Assembly (NCBI GenBank): GCA_017858325.1
Contig: JAFMBT010000010.1
Coordinates: 1-55,232, forward strand
Direction of reading: 5' to 3'
Length of the DNA: 55,232 nucleotides
From: Candidatus Planktophila sp.
Lineage (GTDB): Bacteria > Actinomycetota > Actinomycetes > Nanopelagicales > Nanopelagicaceae
In this document: one piece after another, positions 36,122 through 46,335 of the stretch
Position numbering within the stretch: position 1 is the stretch's first letter
How the letters are laid out: each line of letters starts with the position of its first letter
The notes under the pieces: generated by a model
The model's input: the letters and a program-made list of their open reading frames with translations, nothing else
The model's database searches: none
What the model was told of the DNA's origin: nothing
Made by a program: the position numbers and the translations under genes

Positions 36122-36873
36122 TGAGTAAGCCACAGTGCGCAATCGTTACTGGAGCAAGTAGCGGTATCGGGGCAGCAACGGTGCGAGCTTTAGTTGCTAG
36201 CGGCGTAGAAGTGATTGCCTGTGCCAGACGTATGGATCGCCTGGAAGAACTTGCCCAAGAAAATAGCGCGATCACAGCGCATCATCTCGACATTACAGAT
36301 CAAAAGAGTGTCGATCAATTAGTGGATGATTGCCGCGATCGCGATGTGAATATCTTGATCAACTGTGCCGGTGGTGCCTTTGATTTCGTCTCCGTACTGG
36401 ATTCCAACCCAGAGATCTGGAGAAAAACATACGAGCTCAACGTGGTTGGTACGGTTCGAATGGTTAAAGCAATTGCACCAATGATGCAAGCAAATAGCCA
36501 GGGACACATTGTCATTATCTCTTCAACTGCCGGCCATGTGGCGTATGAAAATGGCGGTAGCTATGTCGCAGCAAAACATGCAGAAACTTCTCTCGCCCGT
36601 ACTTTGCGACTCGAGCTCAATGGGTTACCGATTCGTATCACTGAAATTGCCCCAGGTTTAGTAAAAACTGATGAGTTCTCAACCGTTCGCTTTGAAGGCG
36701 ATAGTCAACGGGCGGCAAAGGTGTATGAGGGTATTGAGAGCCCGCTGACCGCAGAGGATGTGGCTGAGGCCATTAGATGGAGCGTGATGCTTCCGGAGCA
36801 TTTCAATGTCGATTCCATGGTAATTCGGCCAATTGCACAAGCGGCAAACCATAAAATTCACCGCACAACATAA
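36121..36873 (+). CDS. classical SDR oxidoreductase (YdfG-like)
   Basis: A 250-residue NAD(P)-dependent short-chain dehydrogenase. The cofactor motif is TGASSGIGAATV, then NCAGG, the catalytic serine in IISSTAGHV (S134/S135) and Y148-x-x-x-K152 (YVAAKHAE). The C-terminal end (NVDSMVIRPIAQ) is typical of 3-hydroxy-acid dehydrogenases such as YdfG. AGGG lies seven bases before the ATG, which overlaps the GH13 stop by one base. Confidence 0.9.
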   Translation: MSKPQCAIVTGASSGIGAATVRALVASGVEVIACARRMDRLEELAQENSAITAHHLDITDQKSVDQLVDDCRDRDVNILINCAGGAFDFVSVLDSNPEIWRKTYELNVVGTVRMVKAIAPMMQANSQGHIVIISSTAGHVAYENGGSYVAAKHAETSLARTLRLELNGLPIRITEIAPGLVKTDEFSTVRFEGDSQRAAKVYEGIESPLTAEDVAEAIRWSVMLPEHFNVDSMVIRPIAQAANHKIHRTT

Positions 36874-36880
36874 AACGTAG

Positions 36881-38320
36881 TTACGAGATAACAACCCGGT
36901 ACTGATTCAAAGTGGGATCGGTTGCATATGCAATCCGCACACCTGCATCTTTAGATTGAGTAAGTCCACTCACTATTTGTTCTGTAAGAATTTCACCTGG
37001 TGCTACAACAGCAACACCTGGGGGATATGGTGCAATGAGGTCTGCGCTAATTCTGCCAATGGCATTCTGCCGCGAGACCATCTCTGTCTTGGCAAAGTAA
37101 GCATCACGCATTGAAATCTTTACCTCGGGGATCACCGACCAACTCAGAGCGGTTGCGCTAGGTCGGGCTGTGCCTTGCATCTTCTTTACTGTTTGAATAA
37201 CAATCTTTGCCAACCGATCAAAGTCGTCGGCAGAATCTGCCAGTGTGGCAAGGAAGACAACGGTGTCACTATCTGCCATCTCCACACGGATCCCATGGGT
37301 ACCTAAGGCCTCTTCAAGCTCAACCCCAGAAATACCTAATTGATTAGCGCGGAGAACTATTTTTGTGGGATCAAACCTTCCTTGCGGAAAATCGGATCCA
37401 TTGAGAAAAATCGGAAGTGCAAATTCTTGCTGCACCTGCGCTTTGAATCTTTTGATGTTTTCCAACAGATTACCTAAAAGACTTTCGCCTTGACTTTGCA
37501 GTAGCGCGCGCACCGCATCAATTGATGCTAACGGAGCACCGGCAGGGGATGTTGTATGTGTTGTCTCAAAACTTTGCTCAAGGCGATCTCCACTTAAGAG
37601 CGTTGTTTTTGCAAGAAGCAGAGCTGACGCGCTGTATCCAGGCAGAGCTTTGTGAACACTGGTAACAAGTGCATCTGCGCCCATCTGTAAAGCGTGGGCT
37701 GGTAGATCTGGATGGAAACCAAAGTGGGCTCCCCATGCCGCATCGATAATGACCGGAATCGAATGTGAATGCGCAGATTTCACCAGTGCACCAATATCAG
37801 AGAGTGTTCCGAGGTAACCAGGTTCTGTAAGCAAAAGTGCGATTGGCTTCTGGGGGAGTACGCGTTCAAATTCAGAGAGTGGAATTCCAAGCGGAACACC
37901 CGTCGCAGAATCAATTTCCGGTGTCAGCCAGAGCGGTTCCAGACCGGCGAGCACCAGCGCGCTTAATACTGATCGATGGGCGGTGCGACTTAGTGCAACT
38001 TTATCGCCAGGTTTTCCAAGCGCGAGAATTACTGCTTGATTAGCGTGTGTTGAGCCACCCGTTGAAAATCGTGAAAAGTCTGCGCCCCACAGTTTGCCGG
38101 CGAGCCCTTCGGCTTTTTCTAGAACTTTATTTGTTAATTTGATTTCATCTAAGCCGCCATAGAGAGGAATATCGAGATCAACGAGTGAACCAAGGCCTGC
38201 ATCAAGTCGTGCGGCCTTCTGCTTATGACCTGGAATCGTAAATGGCAGGCGAGTACCTTCAAAGTATGCGAGATAGGCATCCAAGAGAGGTGCGATGTTT
38301 CGAAGATCACCTGTACTCAT
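36881..38320 (-). CDS. Orn/Lys/Arg decarboxylase family protein
   Basis: A 479-residue fold-type I PLP enzyme of the short (Gram-positive) basic amino-acid decarboxylase group. Features are PFTIPGHKQ near the start, FSTGGSTHANQAVILAL, PVIIDAAWGAHFGF, the Schiff-base lysine in VTSVHKALPGYSASAL (about residue 222) and a C-terminal domain ending PPGVAVVAPGEILTEQ. It would make cadaverine, putrescine or agmatine; the substrate is not decidable by eye. A TAGGCT -10 seven bases before the ATG suggests a leaderless message. It is divergent from the GabT-type gene. Confidence 0.9.
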   Translation of the reverse strand: MSTGDLRNIAPLLDAYLAYFEGTRLPFTIPGHKQKAARLDAGLGSLVDLDIPLYGGLDEIKLTNKVLEKAEGLAGKLWGADFSRFSTGGSTHANQAVILALGKPGDKVALSRTAHRSVLSALVLAGLEPLWLTPEIDSATGVPLGIPLSEFERVLPQKPIALLLTEPGYLGTLSDIGALVKSAHSHSIPVIIDAAWGAHFGFHPDLPAHALQMGADALVTSVHKALPGYSASALLLAKTTLLSGDRLEQSFETTHTTSPAGAPLASIDAVRALLQSQGESLLGNLLENIKRFKAQVQQEFALPIFLNGSDFPQGRFDPTKIVLRANQLGISGVELEEALGTHGIRVEMADSDTVVFLATLADSADDFDRLAKIVIQTVKKMQGTARPSATALSWSVIPEVKISMRDAYFAKTEMVSRQNAIGRISADLIAPYPPGVAVVAPGEILTEQIVSGLTQSKDAGVRIAYATDPTLNQYRVVIS

Positions 38321-38365
38321 GTAGCTAAGCCTAACTTCTCGGCCTGCCTTATTAATCCAAGGCTC

Positions 38366-38371
38366 TATGAT
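38366..38371 (+). promoter_or_regulatory. -10 box for leaderless gabT mRNA
   Basis: TATGAT is followed by TACTCC and then ATG 38378, six bases on. No Shine-Dalgarno sequence is present. This supports the start at 38378 over longer in-frame extensions into the divergent gene. Confidence 0.55.
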
Positions 38372-38377
38372 TACTCC

Positions 38378-39730
38378 ATGACGATAAGCCTTCTAGGACA
38401 GGATTTCCTCCCACAATCGCGCCACATCGCCACTGCGATTCCAGGGCCCAAATCTGCTGAAGTTATTGCTCGTCGCAAAGAAGCTGTCTCAGGCGGAGTG
38501 GGAATGGCCTTTCCTGCAATTATTACTCGCGCAGAGGGTGCGATTATGGAAGATCTTGATGGTAACCGCATCATTGATCTCGGTTCTGGTATCGGCGTAG
38601 TGACTGTAGGTAATGCTAATCCACGCGTTGTTTCTCGCGTGCAAGAGGCAGTTGCGGCATTTACACATACAAACTTCACAACTGCGCCGTACCTTGGATA
38701 TATCGAGGTATGTGAAGCACTTAACGAGTTAACACCTGGAAAGTTTAAGAAAAAGTCTGTCTTGCAAAATTCTGGGGCAGAGGCAGTTGAAAATGCCATC
38801 AAGATTGCGCGCCATTACACTAAGCGTGCCGCAATCGTTGTCTTTGAACATGCCTATCACGGTCGCACCAATCTCACGATGGCACTTACTGCAAAGAACA
38901 TGCCATATAAAGAAGGATTTGGTCCTTTTGCCAACGAGATCTATCGCATGCCGATGCCATACCCATATCGCTGGGTCGGTGATGCATCAACTATGGCAAC
39001 AGATGCCCTTGAAGATGTTACGCATAATATTGAGAAAGAAATTGGCGCAAAGAATGTTGCTGCAATTATTATTGAACCAATTCAAGGCGAAGGTGGATTT
39101 ATTATTCCGCCAAAGGGATTCTTGCCTGGCTTAAGTAAGTTTGCCACCGAACACGGCATCGTCTTTATCGCTGATGAAGTACAGACAGGTTTTGCTCGTA
39201 CTGGAAATTACTTTGCATCTGAAGATGAAGGTGTCGAGCCAGATATGGTCGTCACGGCAAAAGGAATTGCCGGTGGACTTCCACTTGCTGCGGTGACAGC
39301 ACGTGCTGAGATTATGGATTCTTCTCATGTCGGTGGACTCGGCGGAACATATGGTGGAAATCCAATTGCTTGCGCTGCTGCCCTTGGTGCCATGGAAGCT
39401 ATTCGCGAAGAGAAACTTGTTGAACGCGCACGCGAAATAGGTGTCATCCTTCATTCCACACTCTCTGCCATGGCAGCGAAGTACCCAGTGATCGGAGATC
39501 TTCGCGGACGTGGTGCGATGCAGGCAATCGAACTTGTTGTGCCAGGAAGTAAAGAGCCAAACCCAGCTGCAATGGCGAGTGTGATTAAGTATTGCCAACA
39601 GCAAGGTGTTTTGATTTTGACCGCCGGAACGTATGGCAATGTGATTCGCTTCTTGCCTCCATTGGTCATCAGCGATGCACTGCTCAAAGATGCCCTTGGC
39701 GTTCTTGATCAGGCATTCGCTACGCTCTAA
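38378..39730 (+). CDS. gabT: 4-aminobutyrate aminotransferase-like, class III
   Basis: A 450-residue PLP aminotransferase. Blocks include IDLGSGIGVVTVGNANPRVV, QNSGAEAVENAIKIAR, FEHAYHGRTNLTMALT, IIEPIQGEGGFI, FIADEVQTGFARTG and the PLP lysine K295 in VTAKGIAGGLPLAAV. The set fits bacterial GabT, which converts 4-aminobutyrate to succinic semialdehyde; related enzymes use diamines or 5-aminovalerate. The frame is open back to 38225, but that would overlap the divergent gene. Facing a basic amino-acid decarboxylase, it could act on the decarboxylation product. Confidence 0.92.
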   Translation: MTISLLGQDFLPQSRHIATAIPGPKSAEVIARRKEAVSGGVGMAFPAIITRAEGAIMEDLDGNRIIDLGSGIGVVTVGNANPRVVSRVQEAVAAFTHTNFTTAPYLGYIEVCEALNELTPGKFKKKSVLQNSGAEAVENAIKIARHYTKRAAIVVFEHAYHGRTNLTMALTAKNMPYKEGFGPFANEIYRMPMPYPYRWVGDASTMATDALEDVTHNIEKEIGAKNVAAIIIEPIQGEGGFIIPPKGFLPGLSKFATEHGIVFIADEVQTGFARTGNYFASEDEGVEPDMVVTAKGIAGGLPLAAVTARAEIMDSSHVGGLGGTYGGNPIACAAALGAMEAIREEKLVERAREIGVILHSTLSAMAAKYPVIGDLRGRGAMQAIELVVPGSKEPNPAAMASVIKYCQQQGVLILTAGTYGNVIRFLPPLVISDALLKDALGVLDQAFATL

Positions 39731-39761
39731 GCAAAATTTTTAGTCTCCGATAAGCCCGTGG

Positions 39762-39767
39762 GATACT
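39762..39767 (+). promoter_or_regulatory. -10 box for leaderless pgl mRNA
   Basis: GATACT ends six bases before the ATG at 39774, with no Shine-Dalgarno sequence. It would start the pgl-gnd-zwf transcript at the first codon. Confidence 0.5.
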
Positions 39768-39773
39768 TGGCTC

Positions 39774-40502
39774 ATGGCTGAAGAACTAGATGAGTTTGAT
39801 GATTTCGATGACGATCTCGACCTCACTCTCTATGCCGACTCAGACGAGTTATTGGCCGAGGTCTTCACTCAACTCACTGAAATAATTGAGATTGGGTTGC
39901 GCATAAATGGCGTCTTTCACTTGGCGCTTACAGGTGGAACTCTCGGAACTGATCTCACCAGCGCCCTGGTCAAGAACTGGAATTCACATCCAGGTGCTTT
40001 CTTTGGATTACACATTTGGTGGAGTGATGAGCGCTTTGTCGAATCAGGAAGCCTCGAAAGAAACTGTGCGCCGGTTATTCAATCTCTAACAAATTCTGAG
40101 ATTCAGGTGCATGCCGTGAAGTCACGTGATGAGGTAGCAACTATCGATGATGCAGTTGCAGCTTATGCGCGCGAACTCGATGAAACCTTTATGGATCTCA
40201 CTATTCTTGGCCTTGGTCCTGATGGCCACGTCGCTTCACTTTTTCCCGATGCTGCGCAGATCGATAATCTTGAGAAAGTAATTGCAATTAAAGATTCGCC
40301 AAAACCGCCGGCTCTTCGCGCTTCATTTACCCTATCGATGATTAATGAATCCACCCTTGTATGGATCATTGCCGCAGGGGCCAGTAAGGCTGATGCAGTG
40401 ACAAAAATTATTGAAGGTGATCTCTCGATACCAGCGAGCTATATTCGGGCCGTTGATCACACACGCCTGATCGTTGATACCGATGCTCTTTTCACTGAAT
40501 AA
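39774..40502 (+). CDS. pgl: 6-phosphogluconolactonase
   Basis: A 242-residue SugarP_isomerase/NagB-fold lactonase, second step of the oxidative pentose phosphate pathway. After an unusual Asp/Glu-rich start (EELDEFDDFDDDLD) come the family blocks HLALTGGTLGTDL, FGLHIWWSDERFVESGSLERN and TILGLGPDGHVASLFPD. The acidic N-terminus of about 17 residues is an extension over typical family members. It is the first gene of pgl-gnd-zwf. Confidence 0.93.
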   Translation: MAEELDEFDDFDDDLDLTLYADSDELLAEVFTQLTEIIEIGLRINGVFHLALTGGTLGTDLTSALVKNWNSHPGAFFGLHIWWSDERFVESGSLERNCAPVIQSLTNSEIQVHAVKSRDEVATIDDAVAAYARELDETFMDLTILGLGPDGHVASLFPDAAQIDNLEKVIAIKDSPKPPALRASFTLSMINESTLVWIIAAGASKADAVTKIIEGDLSIPASYIRAVDHTRLIVDTDALFTE

Positions 40503-40547
40503 CTAGATTAGACTGTGCGCAAAGCGACGAAGAGAGGGTTCCAAGAG

Positions 40548-41540
40548 ATGAGTCAGAACGCTACCTTTGGAATGATCGGCCTTGGCAAAATGGGTGCCAA
40601 TATTGTTCGCCGTCTCGCCCAACACTCAATTCCATCAGCTGTTTATGATGTCAACGCAGATGCGATCGCCACATTGGCTGGCGAAGGTGCAATCGCTGCA
40701 AAAGATATGGCAGACCTTGCCGCAAAGCTGACGGCACCTCGAACTGTGTGGATTATGGTCCCGGCGTCGGTGACAGATTCAACAATTGCTGCGATGGCCG
40801 AGCACCTAGAAAAAGGTGACACCATTATTGATGGTGGGAATAGTTACTATAAAAATGATCTTACAAATGCAGCGCTCTTGGCAAAAAAAGGTATTAATTT
40901 TGTCGATGTTGGAACATCCGGTGGTGTCTATGGCTTAGAGCGGGGATATTCATTGATGATCGGAGGAGATGCCGCAGTTGTCGCCTCGCTCGATCCAATC
41001 TTTAGAGCACTCTGCCCAGGTTTTGAATCAGCTCAGCGCACACCAGGTCGCACCGGCGAGCCAGCCCAACCTGAATATGGATACCTCCATTGTGGTCCAG
41101 TTGGTGCCGGTCACTTTGTAAAGATGATTCATAACGGAATTGAGTACGGCATGATGGCAGCATTTGCCGAAGGCCTAGCAATTTTTGATGCCGCTGATGA
41201 GATGACTCCAGCTTATGATTTAGATATTTCTGCAATCACCGAAGTATGGCGCCGCGGTTCAGTCGTAGCTTCATGGTTGTTAGATCTGACTGCGCAAGCA
41301 CTTGTCGAATCAGAAGAACTCACCGAGTACTCAACTCAAGTCAGCGATAGCGGTGAGGGTCGCTGGACAGTGCAAGCCGCTATCGAGGCCGGAATTCCTG
41401 CGCACGTTCTTAGCGCATCGCTGTATTCACGTTTTGCATCAAGAAATAATGATGAGTTTGCAAACAGAGTATTAAGTGCGATGAGATATAAATTTGGTGG
41501 CCATAATGAAATGCCCCGTAGCGAAAAGCCCCAGGGTTAA
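40548..41540 (+). CDS. gnd: 6-phosphogluconate dehydrogenase, decarboxylating (short form)
   Basis: About 330 residues from ATG 40548; GTG 40515 is an alternative 11 codons upstream, with TAGATT five bases before it that could make it leaderless. I prefer 40548 because family members begin near GMIGLGKMGANIVRRL. Later blocks are IIDGGNSYYKND, VDVGTSGGVYGLERG, the catalytic GAGHFVKMIHNGIEYGMM and a short helical end (FASRNNDEFANRVLSAMR). This is the short, often NAD-linked class. It forms ribulose 5-phosphate and CO2. zwf starts three bases after its stop codon. Confidence 0.93.
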   Translation: MSQNATFGMIGLGKMGANIVRRLAQHSIPSAVYDVNADAIATLAGEGAIAAKDMADLAAKLTAPRTVWIMVPASVTDSTIAAMAEHLEKGDTIIDGGNSYYKNDLTNAALLAKKGINFVDVGTSGGVYGLERGYSLMIGGDAAVVASLDPIFRALCPGFESAQRTPGRTGEPAQPEYGYLHCGPVGAGHFVKMIHNGIEYGMMAAFAEGLAIFDAADEMTPAYDLDISAITEVWRRGSVVASWLLDLTAQALVESEELTEYSTQVSDSGEGRWTVQAAIEAGIPAHVLSASLYSRFASRNNDEFANRVLSAMRYKFGGHNEMPRSEKPQG

Positions 41541-41543
41541 CAA

Positions 41544-42914
41544 TTGAAAGCTGATGCTTTAGTTCTCTTTGGCGCTACCGGAGATTTAGCAAAGAAGAAG
41601 TTATTTCCCGCCCTCTATGACCTGCAAGAACTCAATGAGCTCGAGGTTAAAATATTTGGGGTTGCATCATCCAAATGGACACAAGAACAATTCAAATCGA
41701 ATGCGGAGACCGCCATTCGAGCTCGTAAACCCGATACAGATCCAAAGGTTCTCAATCGACTTCTCAGCGATATGCAGCTCTTGGTGGGCGATTATGAAGA
41801 CCCCGAAACATTTGTCAAACTTGCCGAGCTCATTAAAGATTTCAAATTACCGGTGATCTACCTGGCAATTGCCCCAGAGCACTTTGCAAAAATCACGCAG
41901 GGATTGGCCAGTGTTGGGATTACTAAGAAGGCACGCGTCGTTGTTGAAAAACCTTTCGGGCGCGATCTTGAATCAGCCATCGCACTCGATCGCGAACTCA
42001 AGCAAGCGTTGCCTGAAGATCAGATCTATCGCATCGACCACTATTTGGGTAAAGAGGCGGTGGAAGACCTCCTTGTATTCCGCTTTGCCAACACTCTCTT
42101 TGAGCCGGTCTGGAATCGAAATTATGTATCAAATATCCAGATCACGATGGCCGAAAGCTTTGGTATCGAAGGTCGCGGAAAGTTCTACGACGGTGTCGGT
42201 GCCACACGAGATGTCCTGCAGAACCATATTTTGCAGGTGCTCACTATGCTCACGATGGAGCCACCTATCAGTATCAGTTCAGAAGATATGCAGAACGAGA
42301 AAATCAAAGTTCTCTCAGCGATACGCGATATCAAGAGCGATGATGTAATTCGAGGCCAATACGTTGGCTATCTCGACGAAGATGGCGTTGCTAAACATTC
42401 TGATACCGAGACTTTCGTGGCCATGAAGATTTTCATCGATAACTGGCGCTGGGCTGGTGTACCTATCTATATGCGCACCGGTAAGAAGATGCCAGAGACA
42501 GTCCTGGAAGTTCTCGTTGAATTTAAAAAACCTCCGCGCGAGCTCTTTGGGCGTGGTAATCCCAACGCAGTGCGCTTTCGCCTAGGTGCCAAAGATGGCG
42601 TAGATATCTCACTCCTTGCAAAGAAGCCTGGCACCAAGTTAGCAACGGAAGAGATTGATCTGACCGTTGAGTTCTTCGCAGAATTCGGTGATCGCCAAGG
42701 ACCATACGAGCGTCTGTTGCGGGCTGCAATGCTCGGTGATCACTTCCGATTTACTCGTATCGATGCCGTGCTGCATTCGTGGAAGATTCTCGATGAGATC
42801 TTGAAATCACCTACTCGCGTGCACCCGTACTTTGAAGGAACATGGGGTCCAGATGAGGCCCAAGAGATGGTCCCCGGTGGTTGGAACCCAGTAGGAACAC
42901 AAGTTGAAGACTGA
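41544..42914 (+). CDS. zwf: glucose-6-phosphate 1-dehydrogenase
   Basis: A 456-residue dehydrogenase, entry enzyme of the oxidative pentose phosphate pathway. It starts at TTG with CAGGG seven bases upstream. Motifs are [17 protein letters not shown] for the cofactor, [10 protein letters not shown], and the active-site RIDHYLGKE around residue 170. Length is slightly under the usual 480-510. It overlaps the following MFS gene by 11 bases. Confidence 0.96.
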   Translation: MKADALVLFGATGDLAKKKLFPALYDLQELNELEVKIFGVASSKWTQEQFKSNAETAIRARKPDTDPKVLNRLLSDMQLLVGDYEDPETFVKLAELIKDFKLPVIYLAIAPEHFAKITQGLASVGITKKARVVVEKPFGRDLESAIALDRELKQALPEDQIYRIDHYLGKEAVEDLLVFRFANTLFEPVWNRNYVSNIQITMAESFGIEGRGKFYDGVGATRDVLQNHILQVLTMLTMEPPISISSEDMQNEKIKVLSAIRDIKSDDVIRGQYVGYLDEDGVAKHSDTETFVAMKIFIDNWRWAGVPIYMRTGKKMPETVLEVLVEFKKPPRELFGRGNPNAVRFRLGAKDGVDISLLAKKPGTKLATEEIDLTVEFFAEFGDRQGPYERLLRAAMLGDHFRFTRIDAVLHSWKILDEILKSPTRVHPYFEGTWGPDEAQEMVPGGWNPVGTQVED

Positions 42915-44160
42915 AAAGCTTGGTTCTGGATTTAACCGACTCTTTGGCGCGAGCGCTATTAGTAATCTCGCCGATGGTTTATTAGCTGTAGCTGCACCCC
43001 TGCTGGCAATCTCACTTACAAAGAATCCAGTTCTGATCTCAATGCTCAGTGCACTTGTGATGCTCCCATGGCTCCTCTTTGCGATTCCAATTGGTCTCAT
43101 TGTTGACCGATCCAATAAACGGCTCTCGTTAACGCTGACAAACTCGCTCCGGTTTGTCATCGCTGGGCTTTTGGCGCTTGCCATATCTACAGATTTCGTA
43201 ACTATCTACTGGTTATTTCTGGCGGCATTCCTGATTGGGATATGCGAGGTGGCCAGTGATACTGCTGCCCAATCACTCATTCCAGTGATCCTGCAGAAGA
43301 AACACTTTGAGCGGGCGAACTCACGGCTTAACATCGCTGAGACCGTGATTCAAAACTTTATCGGTGCGCCTCTGAGTGGCTTTCTCTATGCCTCAGCCAT
43401 CGTCCTGCCATTTATTCTCAATAGCGCCGGCTTTCTGATCGCAGCTATATTTGTCTTTCTTATTCCCGCACACCTGATCATTGAAGCCAGAGATAGCGAG
43501 AAGGAGCCGGCGGAGAAGAAGAGCTTCGTCGGTGATATCAAATTTGGATTAAAGTATTTGTGGAGCGATCCCGATCTCCGTGGCCTAGTAACAATTACAA
43601 CATCACTCGGATTCTTCTACGCGCTCTCTACCTCAACCCTCATTCTCTTTATTACCGAGACTCTAGCGTTGCCAGCTAAGTTCTTTGGTCTACTTATGGC
43701 TGGCGCGGGTTCGGGTGCAATTATTGGCGCCTTTGTTACGCCAATGCTCTCCAAACGATTTGGTCGCGGCAAAGTTCTCGCACTGGCAATCTTTATCTCA
43801 TCCGCCACCGTACTGATGCAAGCCCTCTCTCCTAACTATTGGTTCTTCGGCGTCATTGGATTCATCTCATCATTTTTCATCACCAACTGGAATATCTTGC
43901 TGATGTCGTGTTATCAAGTGCTTATCCCAACAGAGTTTTACGGGCGCATCCATGGCGCCCGACGTACTTTCGTCTGGGGCATGATGCCGCTCGGAGCATT
44001 CCTTGGTGGTGTCCTTGCACATACAGGATTGCGCGCGCCGCTTTTAGTCGGCGGCGTTGCCGCGACACTTATCTCGCTGGCCTCAATAAGGTTTATCAAC
44101 CGTATCGGTGAAGAGACAAGCCAAGGGGATCACACTGAAGAACTCCGCGTCCCAAGATAA
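42904..44160 (+). CDS. MFS transporter, EntS-like
   Basis: A 418-residue major facilitator with about twelve hydrophobic segments. It has the loop 2-3 motif [13 protein letters not shown] and the marker [20 protein letters not shown], typical of the DHA3/EntS exporter group. The start is TTG inside the end of zwf, so translation is coupled. Substrate unknown. It closes the pgl-gnd-zwf transcript. Confidence 0.85.
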   Translation: MKTEKLGSGFNRLFGASAISNLADGLLAVAAPLLAISLTKNPVLISMLSALVMLPWLLFAIPIGLIVDRSNKRLSLTLTNSLRFVIAGLLALAISTDFVTIYWLFLAAFLIGICEVASDTAAQSLIPVILQKKHFERANSRLNIAETVIQNFIGAPLSGFLYASAIVLPFILNSAGFLIAAIFVFLIPAHLIIEARDSEKEPAEKKSFVGDIKFGLKYLWSDPDLRGLVTITTSLGFFYALSTSTLILFITETLALPAKFFGLLMAGAGSGAIIGAFVTPMLSKRFGRGKVLALAIFISSATVLMQALSPNYWFFGVIGFISSFFITNWNILLMSCYQVLIPTEFYGRIHGARRTFVWGMMPLGAFLGGVLAHTGLRAPLLVGGVAATLISLASIRFINRIGEETSQGDHTEELRVPR

Positions 44161-44414
44161 ATAGGCCACCCCTTAGGGTGATTTTCGGCCGATCCGGCTA
44201 TCGTCCTTATGTACTTGGAATTTCTATGCCCAGGAGCACCCGGCGGTGACTTCCCGCACGCTCAGCCTCTGGTCGCACAGATAAAAGTGTCCAAATCGTT
44301 AACAAAGGGCAATTGCGAGGTGAACAGTGTTCAGGCAGACTATCGCTACTCGACGATGGCTTTGAGTGGTGATCGACCTCTCATGCCCATCTTAAATATC
44401 CTCAAGGAGGAAAT

Positions 44415-46262
44415 ATGAAGTTATCACCTAGGGCAAAATTTGCGCTTACAGTTGGAGCATCAGTTGCGTTAGCAATTTCACTGCTAGCACCAGCGCAAGC
44501 TGCGACTCGTTCAACTGTCGTTCTGCACCAAACAAATCCGCAGACAGGCCTCAATTGTTCACTATCAACTACTAACAGCACCGTCTGTACTGAAGCGGCA
44601 AGCTTGACTGGAATGGGATTTAATTACTACAACGATAAAAAAAAGCTCGTCAGAAACACGATTTTTGGCTCCTACCGAGTAGTAACGAACAAACCTAACG
44701 ATTTCCGTGTGCGGTACACGGTTGCTGAAGGTCGCGTCTGGTCTGACGGAACGCCAATCACTGGCGTAGATCTATTGCTTTCACACGTAACTGGAAGTGA
44801 TGAGTATTCCAAGGCCGCAGGTTTGGGTGATCCAGCAAGTGAGACTGAAAAGCCTGCTTTTAATGGGTTGCTATACACCTCGACATATGGAAAGAATATC
44901 GCTGGTGACCCAGTTCTCTCTTCAGATCAGATGTCTGTAACGTTGCGTTGGAAGACTCCAATCGCTGACTGGGATCTATACGGTCCAGGACCAAGCCCGG
45001 TTCATGCCCTAGTCCATTTGGCTGAAGGAAAAACATCACTTCAGTCAGCTTCGGCAAATCTTGCTGCAAAAGAACGTTTCCTCACGGCTTTCAAAGCCAA
45101 GGACTCAGTACTATTGAAGAAAATGGGTAAGGTTTGGTCTGAGGATTACTCGATCACTACGATCAACAAGGACACAAATCCTCTACTTCTGATCAGCAAT
45201 GGTGGATTCATAGTTGAAAGCGCAGTGCCTAGAACTTCAATGACTTTCAAGCTAAATCCTCGTTACAACTCAGGTCCAAAGATGGATGGCTCTATTGATA
45301 CAGTCGTTTTCAAGTTAATTACTGATGGAACTGCAGCAACCCAAGCATTGGCAAATGGCGAGCTTGATTTGTACGCCGGACAAGCAACTGCTGATGTTGT
45401 GGCAGCACTGAATAAGATTAGTTCTGTCAATGTTCTAGGTGGCGAAGTAGCTGTATACGAGCACTTTGATCTTCACCTAGATACAGTTGAGGGGGAATCT
45501 GCATATTCAGGTATTTTCTCAGTCAAAGGTGGAGCACGCGCCAAAGCACTTCGCCAAGCATTCCTTCTTGGTATTCCACGTGATGAGATCATGGAAAAAA
45601 TAATCGCCCCAATTAATGGAGTGAAGGAGCCAATGTGTACTACATGGGTCTCGCCAGGAACTGCTGAATACGACAAGATTTGTGCTTCTAATGGCTCTTC
45701 TTTCTACTCTCGTGGAACACAGGAGAGTCGTAACAAGAAAGCGCTTGCTCTTGTTAAAAGGTACTATCCGGATGCGGTGAAAAACCCTGTGAAGGTAAAT
45801 GTCCTAGTACCGGCGAATAACACCCGCCGTGCTGCGATGTTTGCTATCACAAAGGCAAACCTAGCCAAGGTTGGCTTTGACGCGGTTGGGGATGTTCAGT
45901 CCGGTTGGGGCGCATTGCTCGGAAATGGAAAGTACGATGCGTTCTTCTTTGGTTGGTCATCCGGTTCAATTACTCAGCGCCAGTCATGTGATGTCTTTGA
46001 AACCAATGGACAGGCAAACTACATTATGGGTCTTTCAATTAAGCGCATTGACTCAGCGTGCAATTCAATGTTCGTGCCTCTAAAGGAGAACATTCTTCTC
46101 ACAAAATACATCCTGGCAGACCGTGCCTTGTTTGCAGAAGCTGCAACCCTGCCGATCTTCGTGTTTCCAGCTGTCTACGCAGTGAATAAGGATCTAAAGG
46201 GAATCAAGCCAAACCCTCTAAGTCCAAACCTCACCTGGAACTATTGGGAGTGGAACTACTAG
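44415..46262 (+). CDS. family 5 ABC substrate-binding protein
   Basis: A 615-residue exported binding protein of the oligopeptide/dipeptide/nickel class. The signal peptide is residues 1-29, ending PAQA-ATRS; no lipobox is seen. The fold markers are FRVRYTVAEGRVWSDGTPIT, VTLRWKTPIADWD, MTFKLNPRYNSGPKMDGSID, ATQALANGELDLYAGQ and AKALRQAFLLGIPRDEI. AAGGAGG is five bases before the ATG. Cysteines near the N-terminus (NCSLSTTNSTVC) may form a disulfide. It is the first gene of the transporter set, separated from the permeases by a strong hairpin. Confidence 0.93.
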   Translation: MKLSPRAKFALTVGASVALAISLLAPAQAATRSTVVLHQTNPQTGLNCSLSTTNSTVCTEAASLTGMGFNYYNDKKKLVRNTIFGSYRVVTNKPNDFRVRYTVAEGRVWSDGTPITGVDLLLSHVTGSDEYSKAAGLGDPASETEKPAFNGLLYTSTYGKNIAGDPVLSSDQMSVTLRWKTPIADWDLYGPGPSPVHALVHLAEGKTSLQSASANLAAKERFLTAFKAKDSVLLKKMGKVWSEDYSITTINKDTNPLLLISNGGFIVESAVPRTSMTFKLNPRYNSGPKMDGSIDTVVFKLITDGTAATQALANGELDLYAGQATADVVAALNKISSVNVLGGEVAVYEHFDLHLDTVEGESAYSGIFSVKGGARAKALRQAFLLGIPRDEIMEKIIAPINGVKEPMCTTWVSPGTAEYDKICASNGSSFYSRGTQESRNKKALALVKRYYPDAVKNPVKVNVLVPANNTRRAAMFAITKANLAKVGFDAVGDVQSGWGALLGNGKYDAFFFGWSSGSITQRQSCDVFETNGQANYIMGLSIKRIDSACNSMFVPLKENILLTKYILADRALFAEAATLPIFVFPAVYAVNKDLKGIKPNPLSPNLTWNYWEWNY

Positions 46263-46302
46263 GGATTAAACTCCTTAGTTTTTCTAACTAGATCAGTCCT
46301 TT

Positions 46303-46335
46303 GGACGCTTGGAGAGTGATCTCCGAGCGTCCTTT
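46303..46335 (+). terminator. attenuating hairpin between binding protein and permeases
   Basis: GGACGCTTGGAGA pairs with TCTCCGAGCGTCC (13 pairs, one wobble) around GTGA, followed by TTTGGCT. With its short T-run it is likely a partial terminator or 3'-stabilising stem, giving more binding protein than permease. Confidence 0.65.

Noticed and set aside
38225-38377. N-terminal extension of the GabT-type gene by 51 codons
   Set aside because: Overlaps the divergent decarboxylase coding region; the extension shows no family similarity and the leaderless -10 box points to 38378.
44209-44418. 69-codon frame before the oligopeptide binding-protein gene
   Set aside because: No recognisable protein features, no Shine-Dalgarno sequence, and it ends inside the strong Shine-Dalgarno/ATG of the real gene; probably untranslated leader.
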